This document shows positions 47,201 through 58,776 of a DNA stretch of 64,000 nt, piece after piece. Position 1 is the stretch's first letter. Every line of letters begins with the position of its first letter. Origin of the DNA: Dactylis glomerata (Eukaryota > Streptophyta > Magnoliopsida > Poales > Poaceae). The notes below the pieces were generated by a model that saw only the letters and a program-made list of their open reading frames with translations, ran no database searches and was not told the origin of the DNA. The stretch covers positions 8,238,317-8,302,316 of the forward strand of contig QXEO01000464.1 in the NCBI GenBank assembly GCA_007115705.1, written 5' to 3'. Made by a program: the position numbers and the translations under genes.

Positions 47201-47890
47201 TGTAACATCCCAAAATTTGAATAAATTCAAAATTGCATCCATGCATTCATACCATCATTTATTTGCACACAAGTTCTTAGGTTTATCTTATTGTTTCTTT
47301 TGATCAAATCTTTCCCTGTTATGTTTATGACAACAAGGGAAAAATTCTACAATTTTCAAAATTGGTTTGAATCAATTTAGAGTTTATGTGCAAAAGGTTT
47401 CAAATAAAACAGAAAAGGGAAAAATAGTTTTGACGAAAAAAAATAGAAAAGGCTGCGGGGCAGCACTTCGGCCCAAAACTAAAACCGGCCCACGGCCCAG
47501 TTCCTCTTTCCCCAAACCGGTACCTCTTTTCTTTCTTTTCCCCGGCTGACAGGTGGACCCCACCAGCGACGTCACTACCTGCGTCATCCTTTCTTCCCCA
47601 AGTTTCGGAGGGGAACACCTGAATCGGAAAAATCTCGCCCGATTAATTCCATTCGATTCTGCTCCGATTCTGCCTCTCCCTCGCGCCTATAAAGACCCCT
47701 CCCTCCCGCACACATCTTCCACCCAAAAACCCTAGAATTTTCGCCACCAGGCTGCCCGGGGCAAAGCTCAAACCGCCGCAGGTACTGCCAGCGGACGTCG
47801 CCGATTTCCGATCAGCCAGGACTTCCCCTTGATCTCTCCCTGCACCACTTCTTTTCACCTTAATCCTGCGCACGTTACTGACACGGTATC

Positions 47891-49521
47891 TGATACGTCT
47901 CCAACGTATCCATAATTTTTGATGCTCCATGCTTGTTTTACACCATTTGCTTAGTGTTTCGTTACACTTCATGGCATTTTTATGCATTTTCCGGAACTAA
48001 CCTATTAACGAGATGCCATAGTGCCAGTTCCCTATTTTTTGCTATTTTTGTGTTTCAGAAAAGTTACACAGGAAATATTGTTGGAATTGGACAAAACAAA
48101 AGCCAGACGTCCAGATATTTACCGAAGCTTCCAGAGAACCAAAGAGGAGACGGAAAGGAGCCACAGGGTGGCCGCACCACCAGGGGGCGCGGCCTGCCCC
48201 TGGCCTGCGCCGTCCTATGGTGTGGGCCCCCTGGTCCACTTCTGACGCTGCCCCTTCGCCTATAAAGACCCCCCGATGGGAAAAACCTAAAAAAACCCGA
48301 TCACTTTTCCAGAAACATATCGCGATCCGCCGCCATCGTCAACCCGAGATCGGGAGGGTCTAGAAGCTCTTCCCGGCACCCTGCCGGAGAGCGGAATCAC
48401 CACTAGAGGTCTTCTTCATCGCCATTCTTTCCTCCGGCGCGATGAGTGAGTAGTCTACCTTAGACTATGGGTCCATAGCAGTAGCTAGTTGGTTGTCTTC
48501 TCCACCATGTGCTTCATGTTTAGATCTCGTGAGCTGCCTTACAAGATCGAGATCACCATTATATAATTCTACATGTTGTGTTTGTTGGGATCCGATGAAT
48601 ATTGGTGTTATGATTGAGTTGATGTACTAAATTTTATCTTATGTTATCTCTATGTTGTTTATGATCTTGCATGCTCTCCGTTGTTAGTAGCTATCTTGGC
48701 CGAGTAGTTGCTAGTGACTCCAAGAGGGGGTATTTATGCTCGATAGTGGGTTCATGCCTCTATTTAATCTGGGGGAGTGACAGAAACCTCTAAGGTTGTA
48801 GATGTGCTGTTGCTACTAGGGGGAAACAACATTCATATCCTCAAGGGCATATGCTTTGTTTACATTACACACTTTGCTTAATGCAGTTATCTGTTGTTCG
48901 CAACTTAATACTTGTGGAGTTCTCGGATTGATTCGCCACAAGTGGATTATTAGTCATAGATGCAGTTGGATGGCGGTCTATGTATCTTGTTGTAATGCCC
49001 AGAGTAAATCTCATAGTGATCCTATTGACATATCACATTGTCTTTATTCTATCAATTGCCCAACTGTAATTTGTTTACCCAGCATGTGTTATTTTATCTT
49101 ATGGAGAGACACCACTAGTGAACTGTGGACCCCGGTCCTATTTCCATTATATTGCTATCACCTGTTTACTTTACTCGCATTGTTTACTTTACTCACATAC
49201 TACTATTGCTTTCCACTCGATACACTCATTCCTTTGTTTCAAGCAAACCGGTGAGATTGACAACCTCATCGTAAGTTGGGAACAAAGTATTTTGTTGTGT
49301 TGTGTGCAGGTTCCGCGTTGCTACTAGTTGAACACGAGTTAACAAGTGTCGTAAACGGCGCCCTTGTTGGAGTGTCACTAGGCTAGCAAGCATCACCTTC
49401 TGGAGTTTGGCTTTTTCATGGACTGACAAACCTTGGTTTCTTACTGAGGGAAAATTTGCTACTGTACTCATCATACCTTCTTCTTGGGGTTCCCAACTGG
49501 GTGGTTATCCTGCCCGCATCA
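47891..49521 (+). repeat. 5' LTR of the complete element
   Basis: This has a TATA-like GCCTATAAAGACC at about 48260 and a 132-codon open frame (48856-49254) that also occurs in the 3' LTR. That frame is a by-product of LTR sequence and not a gene. Confidence 0.93.
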
Positions 49522-49532
49522 AGCTAATTTTC

Positions 49533-49550
49533 TGGCACCGTTGCAGGGGA
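49533..49550 (+). other. Primer binding site, tRNA-Asp type
   Basis: TGGCACCGTTGCAGGGGA differs at two places from the complement of the plant tRNA-Asp 3' end (TGGCGCCGTTGCCGGGGA, recalled), the usual primer of Athila-type elements. It starts 11 bases after the LTR. Confidence 0.75.
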
Positions 49551-49684
49551 AAATAGAAGACTTCTGCAAGGGGAGTTTTGCACGCACGTCCTTTACTTTG
49601 TTTTAAGTTTTGCTTTACTTTATTTTTACTTGCATCGTTTTATCAAAAACACAAAAAAATTAGTATCCTTTATAGTTTTTTATT

Positions 49685-50551
49685 ATGTCTAGTTTAGTTG
49701 CTACTACTATGTCGCCCGAGGATGTGATTTTCACTTTCAAGCAAAAGAGTGAGGAAAGTTTCAAGGAGGCTTGGTCCAGAAATTATGATTGGCATGGAAA
49801 AACTGAACCGAAAATGACTTTGAGTTTGCTTCTTAGTTGCTTTTACTTTGGACTTGCTCTTCGTTATAGATATGCTTTGGATGCTACTGCAGAAGGAGAT
49901 TTCCTTCATTGTGATGGAGATCAAGCCTTCAATATTATAAAAAAGTTGATCACAATTTATAGCTTGCCAACTTATTTTGATTCCTCTCTTGTGAGCATTT
50001 TTAATAGACTTAATACTCTTGAGACTCACACTGCTTGTTTGAATGATTGCTATAGTACTTTGCGCCAGCATTTTGATGATGTGCCAACAAATTCTGAACC
50101 TTCGAGTTGGTATCCTACGGTAAAAATCACCATTGGTGGTGAAACTTTTCATGCTCGTTGTGATATTATGTCTGAATTTTGTCTTATGCCAAAGGATGTT
50201 TATGAATCTTTAAGTCTTTGGAAGCTTTCTGAGGGGGAAGAAGAAATTTCTCTTACTAATAATGCCACTATATTTCCCGTTGGAATAGCTGAAGGATTTT
50301 TTACAAAAGTCCTAGGAAGAATGATATCTACTGATTATCTTGTTATTGAATGTGTAGGAAAAGGACAAATCACACTTGAAAGATCTTTACTGAAGCTCCT
50401 GGGCGCCGTTATAGATGTGGGAAAAGGAAATATAAGATTCATCTCTCCACCTTGCAATAGTCACATCTTTCCTAGAGTCAAGAGCAAAGGGAAGAAAGGA
50501 AGACGTAAGGCACCCGCTGACCCTAGCACTTCATCACTTGATATTACTTGA
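49685..50551 (+). CDS. gag/protease-like fusion ORF of the non-autonomous element
   Basis: This is an intact 288-codon frame with an ATG 164 bp after the LTR. Residues 1-120 resemble part of an Athila-type gag (EESFKEAWSRNYDWHGKTEP, LLSCFYFGLALRYRYALDAT). Residues about 145-245 resemble a retroviral-type aspartic protease fold (VKITIGGETFHARCDIMSEF, then CLMPKDVYESL). Where active enzymes have Asp-Ser/Thr-Gly, this one has CDIMS, so the catalytic motif looks lost. The C-terminus is basic (KSKGKKGRRKAP). It probably joins a shortened gag directly to a dead protease domain and may act as a structural protein. No similarity search was run. Confidence 0.6.
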   Translation: MSSLVATTMSPEDVIFTFKQKSEESFKEAWSRNYDWHGKTEPKMTLSLLLSCFYFGLALRYRYALDATAEGDFLHCDGDQAFNIIKKLITIYSLPTYFDSSLVSIFNRLNTLETHTACLNDCYSTLRQHFDDVPTNSEPSSWYPTVKITIGGETFHARCDIMSEFCLMPKDVYESLSLWKLSEGEEEISLTNNATIFPVGIAEGFFTKVLGRMISTDYLVIECVGKGQITLERSLLKLLGAVIDVGKGNIRFISPPCNSHIFPRVKSKGKKGRRKAPADPSTSSLDIT

Positions 50552-53489
50552 TTCACACTTTCTGCGCCTAGCTCAAAGGCGTTAAAGAAAAGCACTCTTG
50601 GGAGATAACCCAATGTTTTTACTTTTAGTTCTTTTTCTTTTATTTGAGTCTTGGGAGTCATTGCTACTGTAATGACCGCTCCTTATCCTTTTTATTTCGT
50701 TTTTGTGCCAAGAGAAGCCTCTAATTTGAGTGATGTAAGATTTGGGGATGTTGCTGTCCTAAAACAGTTTTCGGTGCTGTACCGTAAAAATTCGTGAACA
50801 TTATCAGTATATATTTTGGACCTGCGATTTCTTGTGCATATGCCCCAGGTTATATCCAAACTTTCATTAGTTTAACACTTTTTGATTTGAGCAACAGAAA
50901 ACTCTCTAAAAATTCGACCTTTGTCAGCGGTTCTGTTTTGACAGATTTCTGCCAATATTTGTGTTTGCCGCTTTATCGCTTTCTTTTTGAGTTCTTTTGA
51001 TCACAGAACTTTTGGGGAAGTTGCTACAGTAGTATATACTTTATATGTGGTGGTTTTGAGTTGAAACCTGAAGCAAAAAGGGGTTGATTCAATATTATGC
51101 TTGCACTAATGTTGCTAATAGATTTGTGTTTAGTTTTGTATGAAGGAAGTTTTCAAGTGTAGGGATTGGAGAATGATGAGATGAGTTGAAGAATGGACAA
51201 AAGATCAAGCTTGGGGATGCCCACACACCCCAAGAAATATCCAAGAGGTACAAGTGTCAAAGCTTTGGGATGCCCCCGAGGCACCCCTTCTTCATCGGTA
51301 AAAATTAGGTCACCTTTCAACGCACTATATTTTTATCGCTTCATGCATTATGCGTTTTTCTTGGAGCGTCAGTTGTTTTAGTTTTTAGTTTTCTTTAGTT
51401 TTGTTTGGTGCAATAAATGGTTGGACCCCAACAAATTTCTTTTGGAGAAGTTGCCTTGCTTTTCATTTGCCAAGAACACTCCTTTTTTTCACTCTTATCG
51501 TTTCAACGAGTGTTCTCTTTTTCTAGAACTGTGTTTAGCTTTCTATTTTCGCTTTGATTTGTGTTAAGATCTTGTTATATCTTTGCATCAAGGTGTATTT
51601 TTACCTCTGGTCCATGTTGGTTTTTATCAAAAGCTTTGTTTATAAAAAGTTCGAATGGAGTTGGAAAAGAGAAAAAGCTTTATGCAAAAAAGTGGTACAA
51701 GAAGGAGCTTGTGTAGACTGCGGCCTAGGCTTTTGCATGTCATGCTTGATGTATTTTTGATAGTATGCTTAGTGGTTTTGCTGTAGCATGACTTATCTCA
51801 AATGACTGAGATTGCTTAATGAGCCTTTGAAAAAATCATGCGTTGTTTGTAATTATTTGGAAGCATTATTTTGGTTTTATCCTTGATGCTTTATTTGGGT
51901 TGACTTGGCGCATGCTCACATATGTTAGACTCATACAAAGTCGCCATTGCCTCTATGATCATTTAGTTTTTGACTTTTGATGCCATCTTATGCTTCTTTC
52001 AATGTCGCTTTGTCGCTTTGCATGATTATGGCCATTATTGCTCTCTTAGTTGGTCGCTCCCAGTCTTTTGCTAGCCCTCATTTTGTACTGAGTATGAGCT
52101 CTACTCGTGCATCCAACTCCTAAAAACCAAGTTGTTCCATTGTGTCCACCATACATACCTATTAGCAATTTGCTATTCCAAAGTACATTTTACTTGCTTT
52201 TATCTATCCTTCAAATTAAACTCTTTTTGGTGTTGTGCGAAAATTGGTCAGTAAAGCTCTCACGAACCTGATGGCACACTTTACTTTTCCCGTTCTTAAA
52301 AATTTGACATTGTGGCTCTCTTATGTTGAGTTGTTATGCTTGCAAGTTGTAAGTTGGAAATTAGCCCAGCCATGCCGTCATGGGGCAAGCTTTCAACATT
52401 GCACTATCTTTCATTTGAGTTGATATCATGATCTTTTGTTTATGGATACTCGCGATGTGAAATAAGTTGGGAATCTTGCGGGATCATGGAGTTTTTATAT
52501 GTGTTAGGAAAATGCCTGGGCCGCTAATCTAAGCCATGCATCATTCATGGTGGAAATTTACAGCATGCCCATAGTGGACATTCGACGACGCATCTCACAA
52601 TAAAAAGCTATACCAATGGTAAATAAAAGAGATGTCGAGGTGTTCATTGTCTGTTTGTCTTATCATTTTGATGTGGGCTTGTTCCATGTCATCGGGCAGG
52701 AGCTACCCCGTTGGCGGTTCTCGATGATACACATATATTTACAATGACAAGAGCTTGCTTGGGACTCTAAGTCGAGTAGCATGAGGTTTGGGTATTCGTA
52801 CTTCATGGGACACGAGGTTTTCAACTTATGATTTGTCAAGCATATGCTTCATAATTGTACTCGCATTAACTTTAACCATTCAAGATGCCTATGATGGGGG
52901 CAATGAGAGCTCAAAGCTAGTAAGTACCATGATTTTTGAAGGTTTATAAAACTTGCAATAACTGCTTCCCTCCGCGAATGGCCTTTCTTTTACTTTTATG
53001 TTGAGTCTCCACCTTCTACCTTTATGCACCGTCTAAGAGAGCATAGTTGTCATTCTGAGTATAATGTGCATTGTCCCAAAGTTTTCATTGATTGATTCAT
53101 GATGTTGGTTTCACTTGTTCTTAAATTATTTGTATCTAGTCGCCCTCTTAAACTTGAAGGTGTCCTATGCATTTATGTTTTGCTCTCTCATGAAGAACAA
53201 GCTGAAAACCATTTGCTATGTTTTTCCATATGATTTGAACACACGTTTGACTTTCATTGTTTCATTTTCATGATCTTTTGTTTGTGTTCTTTTTCATGTT
53301 ATAACATGGTTGCTAAGTTTCTTCTATCAAGATTATATCTTTCATGCCCATGTTTTAAGTTCTTTTGATCCTAGCGCACAACACTTACATATATGGTCAA
53401 GATTGTGTAGGTGCATGTCACCTCAAAAATTATTTCTTTTGTTATCACTTACCTACTCGAGGACGAGCAGGAGTTAAGCTTGGGGATGC
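50552..53489 (+). other. Noncoding interior of the complete element
   Basis: About 2.9 kb without a convincing frame. It contains repeated AAGCTTGGGGATGCC phrases (51208, 53476) and a block at about 52020-52150 shared with the element at 1-8482 (around 7740-7870). It ends in the purine-rich tract next to the 3' LTR. Confidence 0.6.
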
Positions 53490-55120
53490 TGATACGTCTC
53501 CAACGTATCCATAATTTTTGATGCTCCATGCTTGTTTTTACACCATTTGCTTAGTGTTTCGTTACACTTCGTGGCATTTTTATGCATTTTCCGGAACTAA
53601 CCTATTAATGAGATGCCACAGTGCCAGTTCCTTGTTTTCTGCTGTTTTTGTGTTTCAGAAAAGTTACACGGGAAATATTCTCGGAATTGGACGAAACAAA
53701 AGCCAGACGTCGAGATATTTACCGAAGCTTCCAGAGAACCAAAGAGGAGACGGAAAGGAGCCATAGGGCGGCCACACCACCAGGGGGCATGGCCTGCCCC
53801 TGGCCCGCGCCGGCTTGTGGTGTGGGCCCCCTGGTCCACTTCTGACACTGCCCCTTCGCCTATAAAGACCCCCCGATGGGAAAAACCTAAAAACCCGATC
53901 ACTTTTCAAGAAACATATTGCGATCCGCCGCCGTCGTCGACCCGAGATCGGGATGGTCCAGAAGCTCTTCCCGGCACCCTGCCAAAGAGGGGAATTGCCA
54001 CCGGAGGTCTTCTTCATCGCCATGCTTGCCTCCGGCGCGATGAGTGAGTAGTCTACCTAGGACTATGGGTCCATAGCAATAGCTAGTTGTTTGTCTTCTC
54101 CACCATGTGCTTCATGTTTAGATCTCGTGAGCTGCCTTACATGATCGAGATCACCGTTATATAATTCTACATGTTGTGTTTGTTGGGATCCGATGAATAT
54201 TGGTGTTATGATTGAGTTGATATACTAAATTTTATCTTATGTTATATCTATGTTGTTTATGATCTTGCATGCTCTCCGTTGTTAGTAGCTATCTTGGCCG
54301 AGTAGTTGCTAGTGACTCCAAGAGGGGGTATTTATGCTCGATAGTGGGTTCATGCCTCTATTTAATCTGGGGGAGTGACAGAAACCTCTAAGGTTGTAGA
54401 TGTGCTGTTGCTACTAGGAGGAAAACAACATTCATATGCTCAAGGGCATATGCTTTGTTTACATTACACACTTTGCTTAATGCAGTTATCTGTTGTTCGC
54501 AACTTAATACTTGTGGAGTTCTCGGATTGATTCGCCACAAGTGGATTATTAGTCATAGATGCAGTTGGATGGCGGTCTATGTATCTTGTTGTAATGCCCA
54601 GAGTAAATCTCATAGTGATCCTCTTGACATATCACGTTGTCTTTATTCTATCAATTGCCCAACTGTAATTTGTTTACCCAGCATGTGTTATTTTATCTTA
54701 TGGAGAGACACCACTAGTGAACTGTGGACCCCGGTCCTATTTCCATTATATTGCTATCACTTGTTTACTTTACTCGCATTGTTTACTTTACTCACATACT
54801 ACTATTGCTTTCCACTCGATATGCTCATTCCTTTGTTTCAAGCAAACCGGTGAGATTGACAACCTCATCGTAAGTTGGGAACAAAGTATTTTGTTGTGTT
54901 GTGTGCAGGTTCCGCGTTGCTACTAGTTGAACACGAGTCAACAAGTGTCATAAACGGCGCCCTTGTTGGAGTGTCACTAGGCTAGCAAGCATCACCTTCT
55001 GGAGTTTGGCTTTTTCCTGGACTGACAAACCTTGGTTTCTTACTGAGGGAAAATTTGCTACTGTACTCATCATACCTTCCTCTTGGGGTTCCCAACTGGG
55101 TGGTTATCCTGCCCGCATCA
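53490..55120 (+). repeat. 3' LTR of the complete element
   Basis: This has the same 1631-bp length as the 5' LTR and ends CCCGCATCA immediately before the GTATC duplication. Confidence 0.93.
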
Positions 55121-57602
55121 GTATCCGTCTCTTCCGAGCTTTAGATCGAACCAAACGACCTTGACTGGATCTCGCTGTCCGCAGCTAAAACTTCGGCGAG
55201 GAATTCCCGGAGCTCCAGTGCACCTCGCCCCTGCAAAACTCGCCACCAAGTTCGCCTCGATCTTCCGCTTTGACTGGTATGACCGCCGTTTCTTGAAATC
55301 TCTGGTAACCATCAATTCTTCGCCGCGCTCTCGACACCACCATCACAACACTAACTTCCAGTCACCCTTCGACACCGCTGTAGGAAGAATTCGAGGACGC
55401 CGCTTCACCATCATCTCCGCCACCCCGAACTGAACACCGTTCCGTGCTTCTCCATCATCAAGGACACCCAGAACTGCCTCACCGTTGAATTCCAGTACCG
55501 CCAGGACCTCGCCAACGACGCTCCCGCGGTGAGCCTCTCCTCTTTCTTCCCCTGGCCATCAGATCTAGATCCTGCAGTATAGAATAGATCACTTAACAAA
55601 CCGTTATGACTTGATCTGGGCCGCTTGTTCTCCTTTTAATCCAACGGTGCAAATTCCTAATCCGCCCGAACTGGTACGTGCTAATCAGAAGGCGCCGCCT
55701 GTCAGCTTCTGGATAGCCCCGAATCTGTTTTTCGTTTTAAAAATTCTGAATATGTTTTAAACTTGTAAATTTCATAAATTGAGTTCTACTGATCCAAATT
55801 TAGCAAACTTTGCGTCTCTAGGTTCAGAAAAATGAGTAGAAGCTATTTCCAGCATAAAATCACACTTTTGCATCTGTTTTATACAATGTATTACTGCAAG
55901 CTTTATTTATGTATTTTTGCTATTAAAAATAGTTGTAAAATTTAGTTTTCAGTATTTCCTTTTGATTTTGGTCATTATGAAACCTCTCAGTACTATAGTA
56001 TGTTTAGAATATTTTTCAGTACCTTTTATTTTACCCTTTGTAGTTTCAACTTGTTTAGTTGTTCAATTTGTGTGTTGAAAATATTTTGAGTTTTATAAAT
56101 AACTCTAAAATCTTGATCATGGCATCATGCATATAGCAACCAACCAGAGAACTTGCTAAGTGTCTTTGTGGTGTTTAAGTCACATATTGCATGCATATTT
56201 CTTTTCATGAGTGCTTATGAATGCTATGTGCTTATGGTTTGCATTATTTTATGTGTAGATTGTGCTAAGTGCAACGAGTGCCTTTGTGACGAGTGCACCA
56301 ACTCCTCTACTCACCAAGGCAAGTGTCACCATATTTACTTGTCCTACTGAAAGTTTTATCACTTATAGTTTTTCTAGTAGAAGATGCATGTGTAGGTGAT
56401 TTTATGAGTTTGTGTCTTAGCTTGCTAGATTTTTATGCTAAAGTCTTTTGTCTAGCTTTGCCTAGCTTTGCATCTCCTAGTAGAAGTGCTGCTGCTATAG
56501 GACTTGTCTTACACTTGTTGTGGGAAGGGTTTATCACATGTTTTGGCTAAGTGTTGAAAACCAAGTTTTTGGAAAACTAAGAAAACAACTAAGTTAATGA
56601 ACCACCTGGGTGGATGTGGCTTTGAATGGTTTATGTTGAGTGGTTCCCTGGGGTCATGTCGTCGAACCTCTGAACCACCAGGTGTATCTCACTTTTGGAC
56701 GGCCACCCAGGAGCAAAGAGATTGGATACGTTCAAGTCATGAAGCTTCCAGTGCAACCACAAGACATATGGGCTCTGTCTTGACCAACTAAGCTACAAGA
56801 ACTCAAGCCAGACGGACTGAGGGTGGTAGATGTTGATAGGATGGAACGCGTTTGGATTGGTCTGAGGGAATGCTTCTGAAAGGTCTCGTTTTAGTTTTCA
56901 CTTGGCCATTTGAGGCAAAATGAGTCTCATGGCAAAATGGGTTAACTAAGTCCTGTGGGAAAAGTGCACCACCTCTGCAGAGTGTTTTAAAACTAAGTAC
57001 TTAGCCGTGTCCCCGGTTACGGACAATTCTGAGTGACATGGTGTTGAAGCTGTTCGAGAATCTCCTCATCTCAATTTCTTTAAGTTAAAACTTGGTGGGA
57101 AAACATGGGTAGAAAAGAGTTCCTCTTGTCAAATTTTTGCTAAGGAAAAACTTGAGTTTTACAAAGATAGGAAGAAAGCTTGCTTTTGCAAAGTCCAACT
57201 CCACCTGGCCAGATGAGCATATAAGTGTAGGTGCCGTTGAGTCCACCAAAGTGACGTCTTGCCAATACATTCAAAGTATTGACCCTCCGTGGCTGCAATG
57301 TATCATGTTGCAGGTTACTACTATGAAGATTGAAGATTGCTGCGCTTCGGTCACGAGTCTTCATCCAACACATCTGCCTGCGGAGCTATGAAGAAAGAAG
57401 ACTTGTAGTTTCATTTACTTAGTCATTTCTCGAGTTGTAATAGGTTTGTGGCATTGTGCTACTTGAGTTGTAAAAGAACTATGTTATTTGTGGATCAAGC
57501 GTTGTAATGAAGACCTTTGTATTCTTGATATTTCATCTTGTAACTGTGTGTGCTAGCAGTTGATTCAGGACTAGCACAAATAAAGCACATGTACACTACA
57601 GA

Positions 57603-57614
57603 TGGTATCAGAGC
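57603..57614 (+). other. Primer binding site, initiator tRNA-Met type
   Basis: TGGTATCAGAGC is complementary to the 3' end of plant initiator tRNA-Met and starts two bases after the LTR end at 57600. Confidence 0.9.
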
Positions 57615-57816
57615 AAAGTGTTACCCTTAGGTTCGTGACCCTAGGATTGTTCAAAAAGCCTTAGGAAAAATTTAGGAGTTGTTCTTGTTCTCTTTGTTGC
57701 TAACACTTAGAAATAGTTTGACCTCTCTAAGTTAGAAATCTCTTTTACTTTTGTTCAGCACTCTTGTTAAGTTTTTCTTATTTCGGCTTACTAACTTGTC
57801 ATGTTCCAACGTAAAG

Positions 57817-58590
57817 ATGTCAACCTTCCGCATCACCAAGCCCGACAGTTTCAAGGCCTTCAGCCTCGGAGAGCGCCTCATCGACATCGTCACTACTTTG
57901 TCCATGCCTACCCTGTTCATCAATGGGAGCGAGATGACCCCGTTCATCACGCAGCCAGGACGCGAGACAGAGCTGAAGACTGAAGAAATCAAGTTCAAGA
58001 CCTTCCACACCAACAAAGACGCGGGTTCCCATCTCCTCATGCAAGAACTGATAGCACACCTCTGCGGATGTCACTTCTTCGAGCTCCAGAACCACTACTC
58101 CCACATCTTCGGCCGACATGATGAGAAGGGCATGGTCATCGGGCTATCTGACAGCGAACAAGACCCCATGCGCATACACCTCGCCGAGTTAGAGTACCTC
58201 GTCAGCGACATCAACATTGAGAGGTACAATGAGTTGTTTAATAACGACGAGCTACGCGCCCAGCTTGTCGAGAAGGACAAACAACACCTGGAGCAGGAAC
58301 AGAGGATCAAGGAGATGGAGGCGAAGTTCGAGACTCAAGAGAAGCAGCGGAAGAACCAAGAGAAGAGGATCCAAGTTAGGAACAAGGAAGTTAGGGAGCT
58401 AAAGCAGAAGTTAGAGTGCAACGACTTCGAGCTTGAAGCGGACCATGATCTGATCGAGAAGCTGCACGCCGACAAGAGGGAGCTTCAAGAGAAGATCGAC
58501 ACCCTAACTGAAGACCTGCATGACTACAAGAGGCTACTCAAGGAGAATGGCTTCGATGTTGAGGAGGAGGAAGTCGCCATGGAAGAGTAG
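57817..58590 (+). CDS. Coiled-coil ORF of a Gypsy-like element (unusual gag?)
   Basis: An intact 257-aa frame starts at the ATG 57817, about 200 bp after the primer site, where gag normally begins. Residues 1-140 look globular (MSTFRITKPDSFKAF, LCGCHFFELQNHYSHIFGR). Residues about 150-250 are strongly charged heptad-like sequence (EKDKQHLEQEQRIKEMEAKF, KEVRELKQKLE) with the look of a long coiled coil, and the tail is acidic (EEEEVAMEE). No zinc knuckle, protease or reverse transcriptase follows; the element sequence stops soon after 58610. Codon use is more GC-rich than the surroundings. I do not recognise a named family. It may be a gag substitute in a large non-autonomous element, or a captured host gene piece. 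Confidence 0.6.
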   Translation: MSTFRITKPDSFKAFSLGERLIDIVTTLSMPTLFINGSEMTPFITQPGRETELKTEEIKFKTFHTNKDAGSHLLMQELIAHLCGCHFFELQNHYSHIFGRHDEKGMVIGLSDSEQDPMRIHLAELEYLVSDINIERYNELFNNDELRAQLVEKDKQHLEQEQRIKEMEAKFETQEKQRKNQEKRIQVRNKEVRELKQKLECNDFELEADHDLIEKLHADKRELQEKIDTLTEDLHDYKRLLKENGFDVEEEEVAMEE

Positions 58591-58628
58591 AGTAGTTAGA
58601 GAGACTACCCCACTTTATCCTTGAGTTT

Positions 58629-58776
58629 ACATTTTTTTTTGAAGCCTCTACTATGGGGGAAACCCCCACAGCCCCCAATTTTTTTGTTAAATAAAGAAAA
58701 GTATTTACAGAAAAAAATTACAAGCTATTTACAAACAAAAGTAAAAGCATCCTATGGAAGGTTTTCAATCCATGAT
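58629..58776 (-). mobile_element. Possible LINE 3' end fragment
   Basis: A T run followed by GAAGCCTCTACTATGGGGGA and CAGCCCCCAA is reminiscent of reversed LINE 3' ends. It is short, with no coding part and no target duplication. It ends where the next LTR begins. Confidence 0.3.

Larger units (their letters stand above)
47891..55120 (+). mobile_element. Complete non-autonomous Gypsy element (Sabrina/WHAM-like), TSD GTATC
   Basis: Two LTRs of exactly 1631 bp (47891-49521 and 53490-55120) start TGATACGTCTCCAACG and end TGCCCGCATCA. Perfect GTATC copies lie at 47886-47890 and 55121-55125. A primer site like tRNA-Asp follows the 5' LTR, and AAGCTTGGGGATGC precedes the 3' LTR. The 4-kb interior has one 288-codon ORF and about 2.9 kb with no coding sense; no reverse transcriptase or integrase is present. 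It must depend on enzymes of another element. The LTR copies differ mainly by C/T-type changes in their first 400 or so bases. Confidence 0.93.
47201..57600 (+). repeat. 5' LTR of a Gypsy-like element, split by a nested element
   Basis: This begins TGTAACATCCC and ends GTACACTACA. It resumes at 55126 after the insertion of 47891-55120, giving an LTR of about 3.2 kb. It contains a TATA-like CCTATAAAGACC at about 47687, a GC-rich leader and an AT-rich tail with GTGTCCCCGGTTACGGACAA. A Met-tRNA primer site follows two bases after its end, which fixes it as the 5' LTR. No 3' LTR of the same family was found in the window. Confidence 0.8.

Noticed and set aside
48856..49254. 132-codon frame, repeated at 54455-54853
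   Set aside because: It occurs in both LTRs of one element. The duplication is due to the LTRs and there is no domain.
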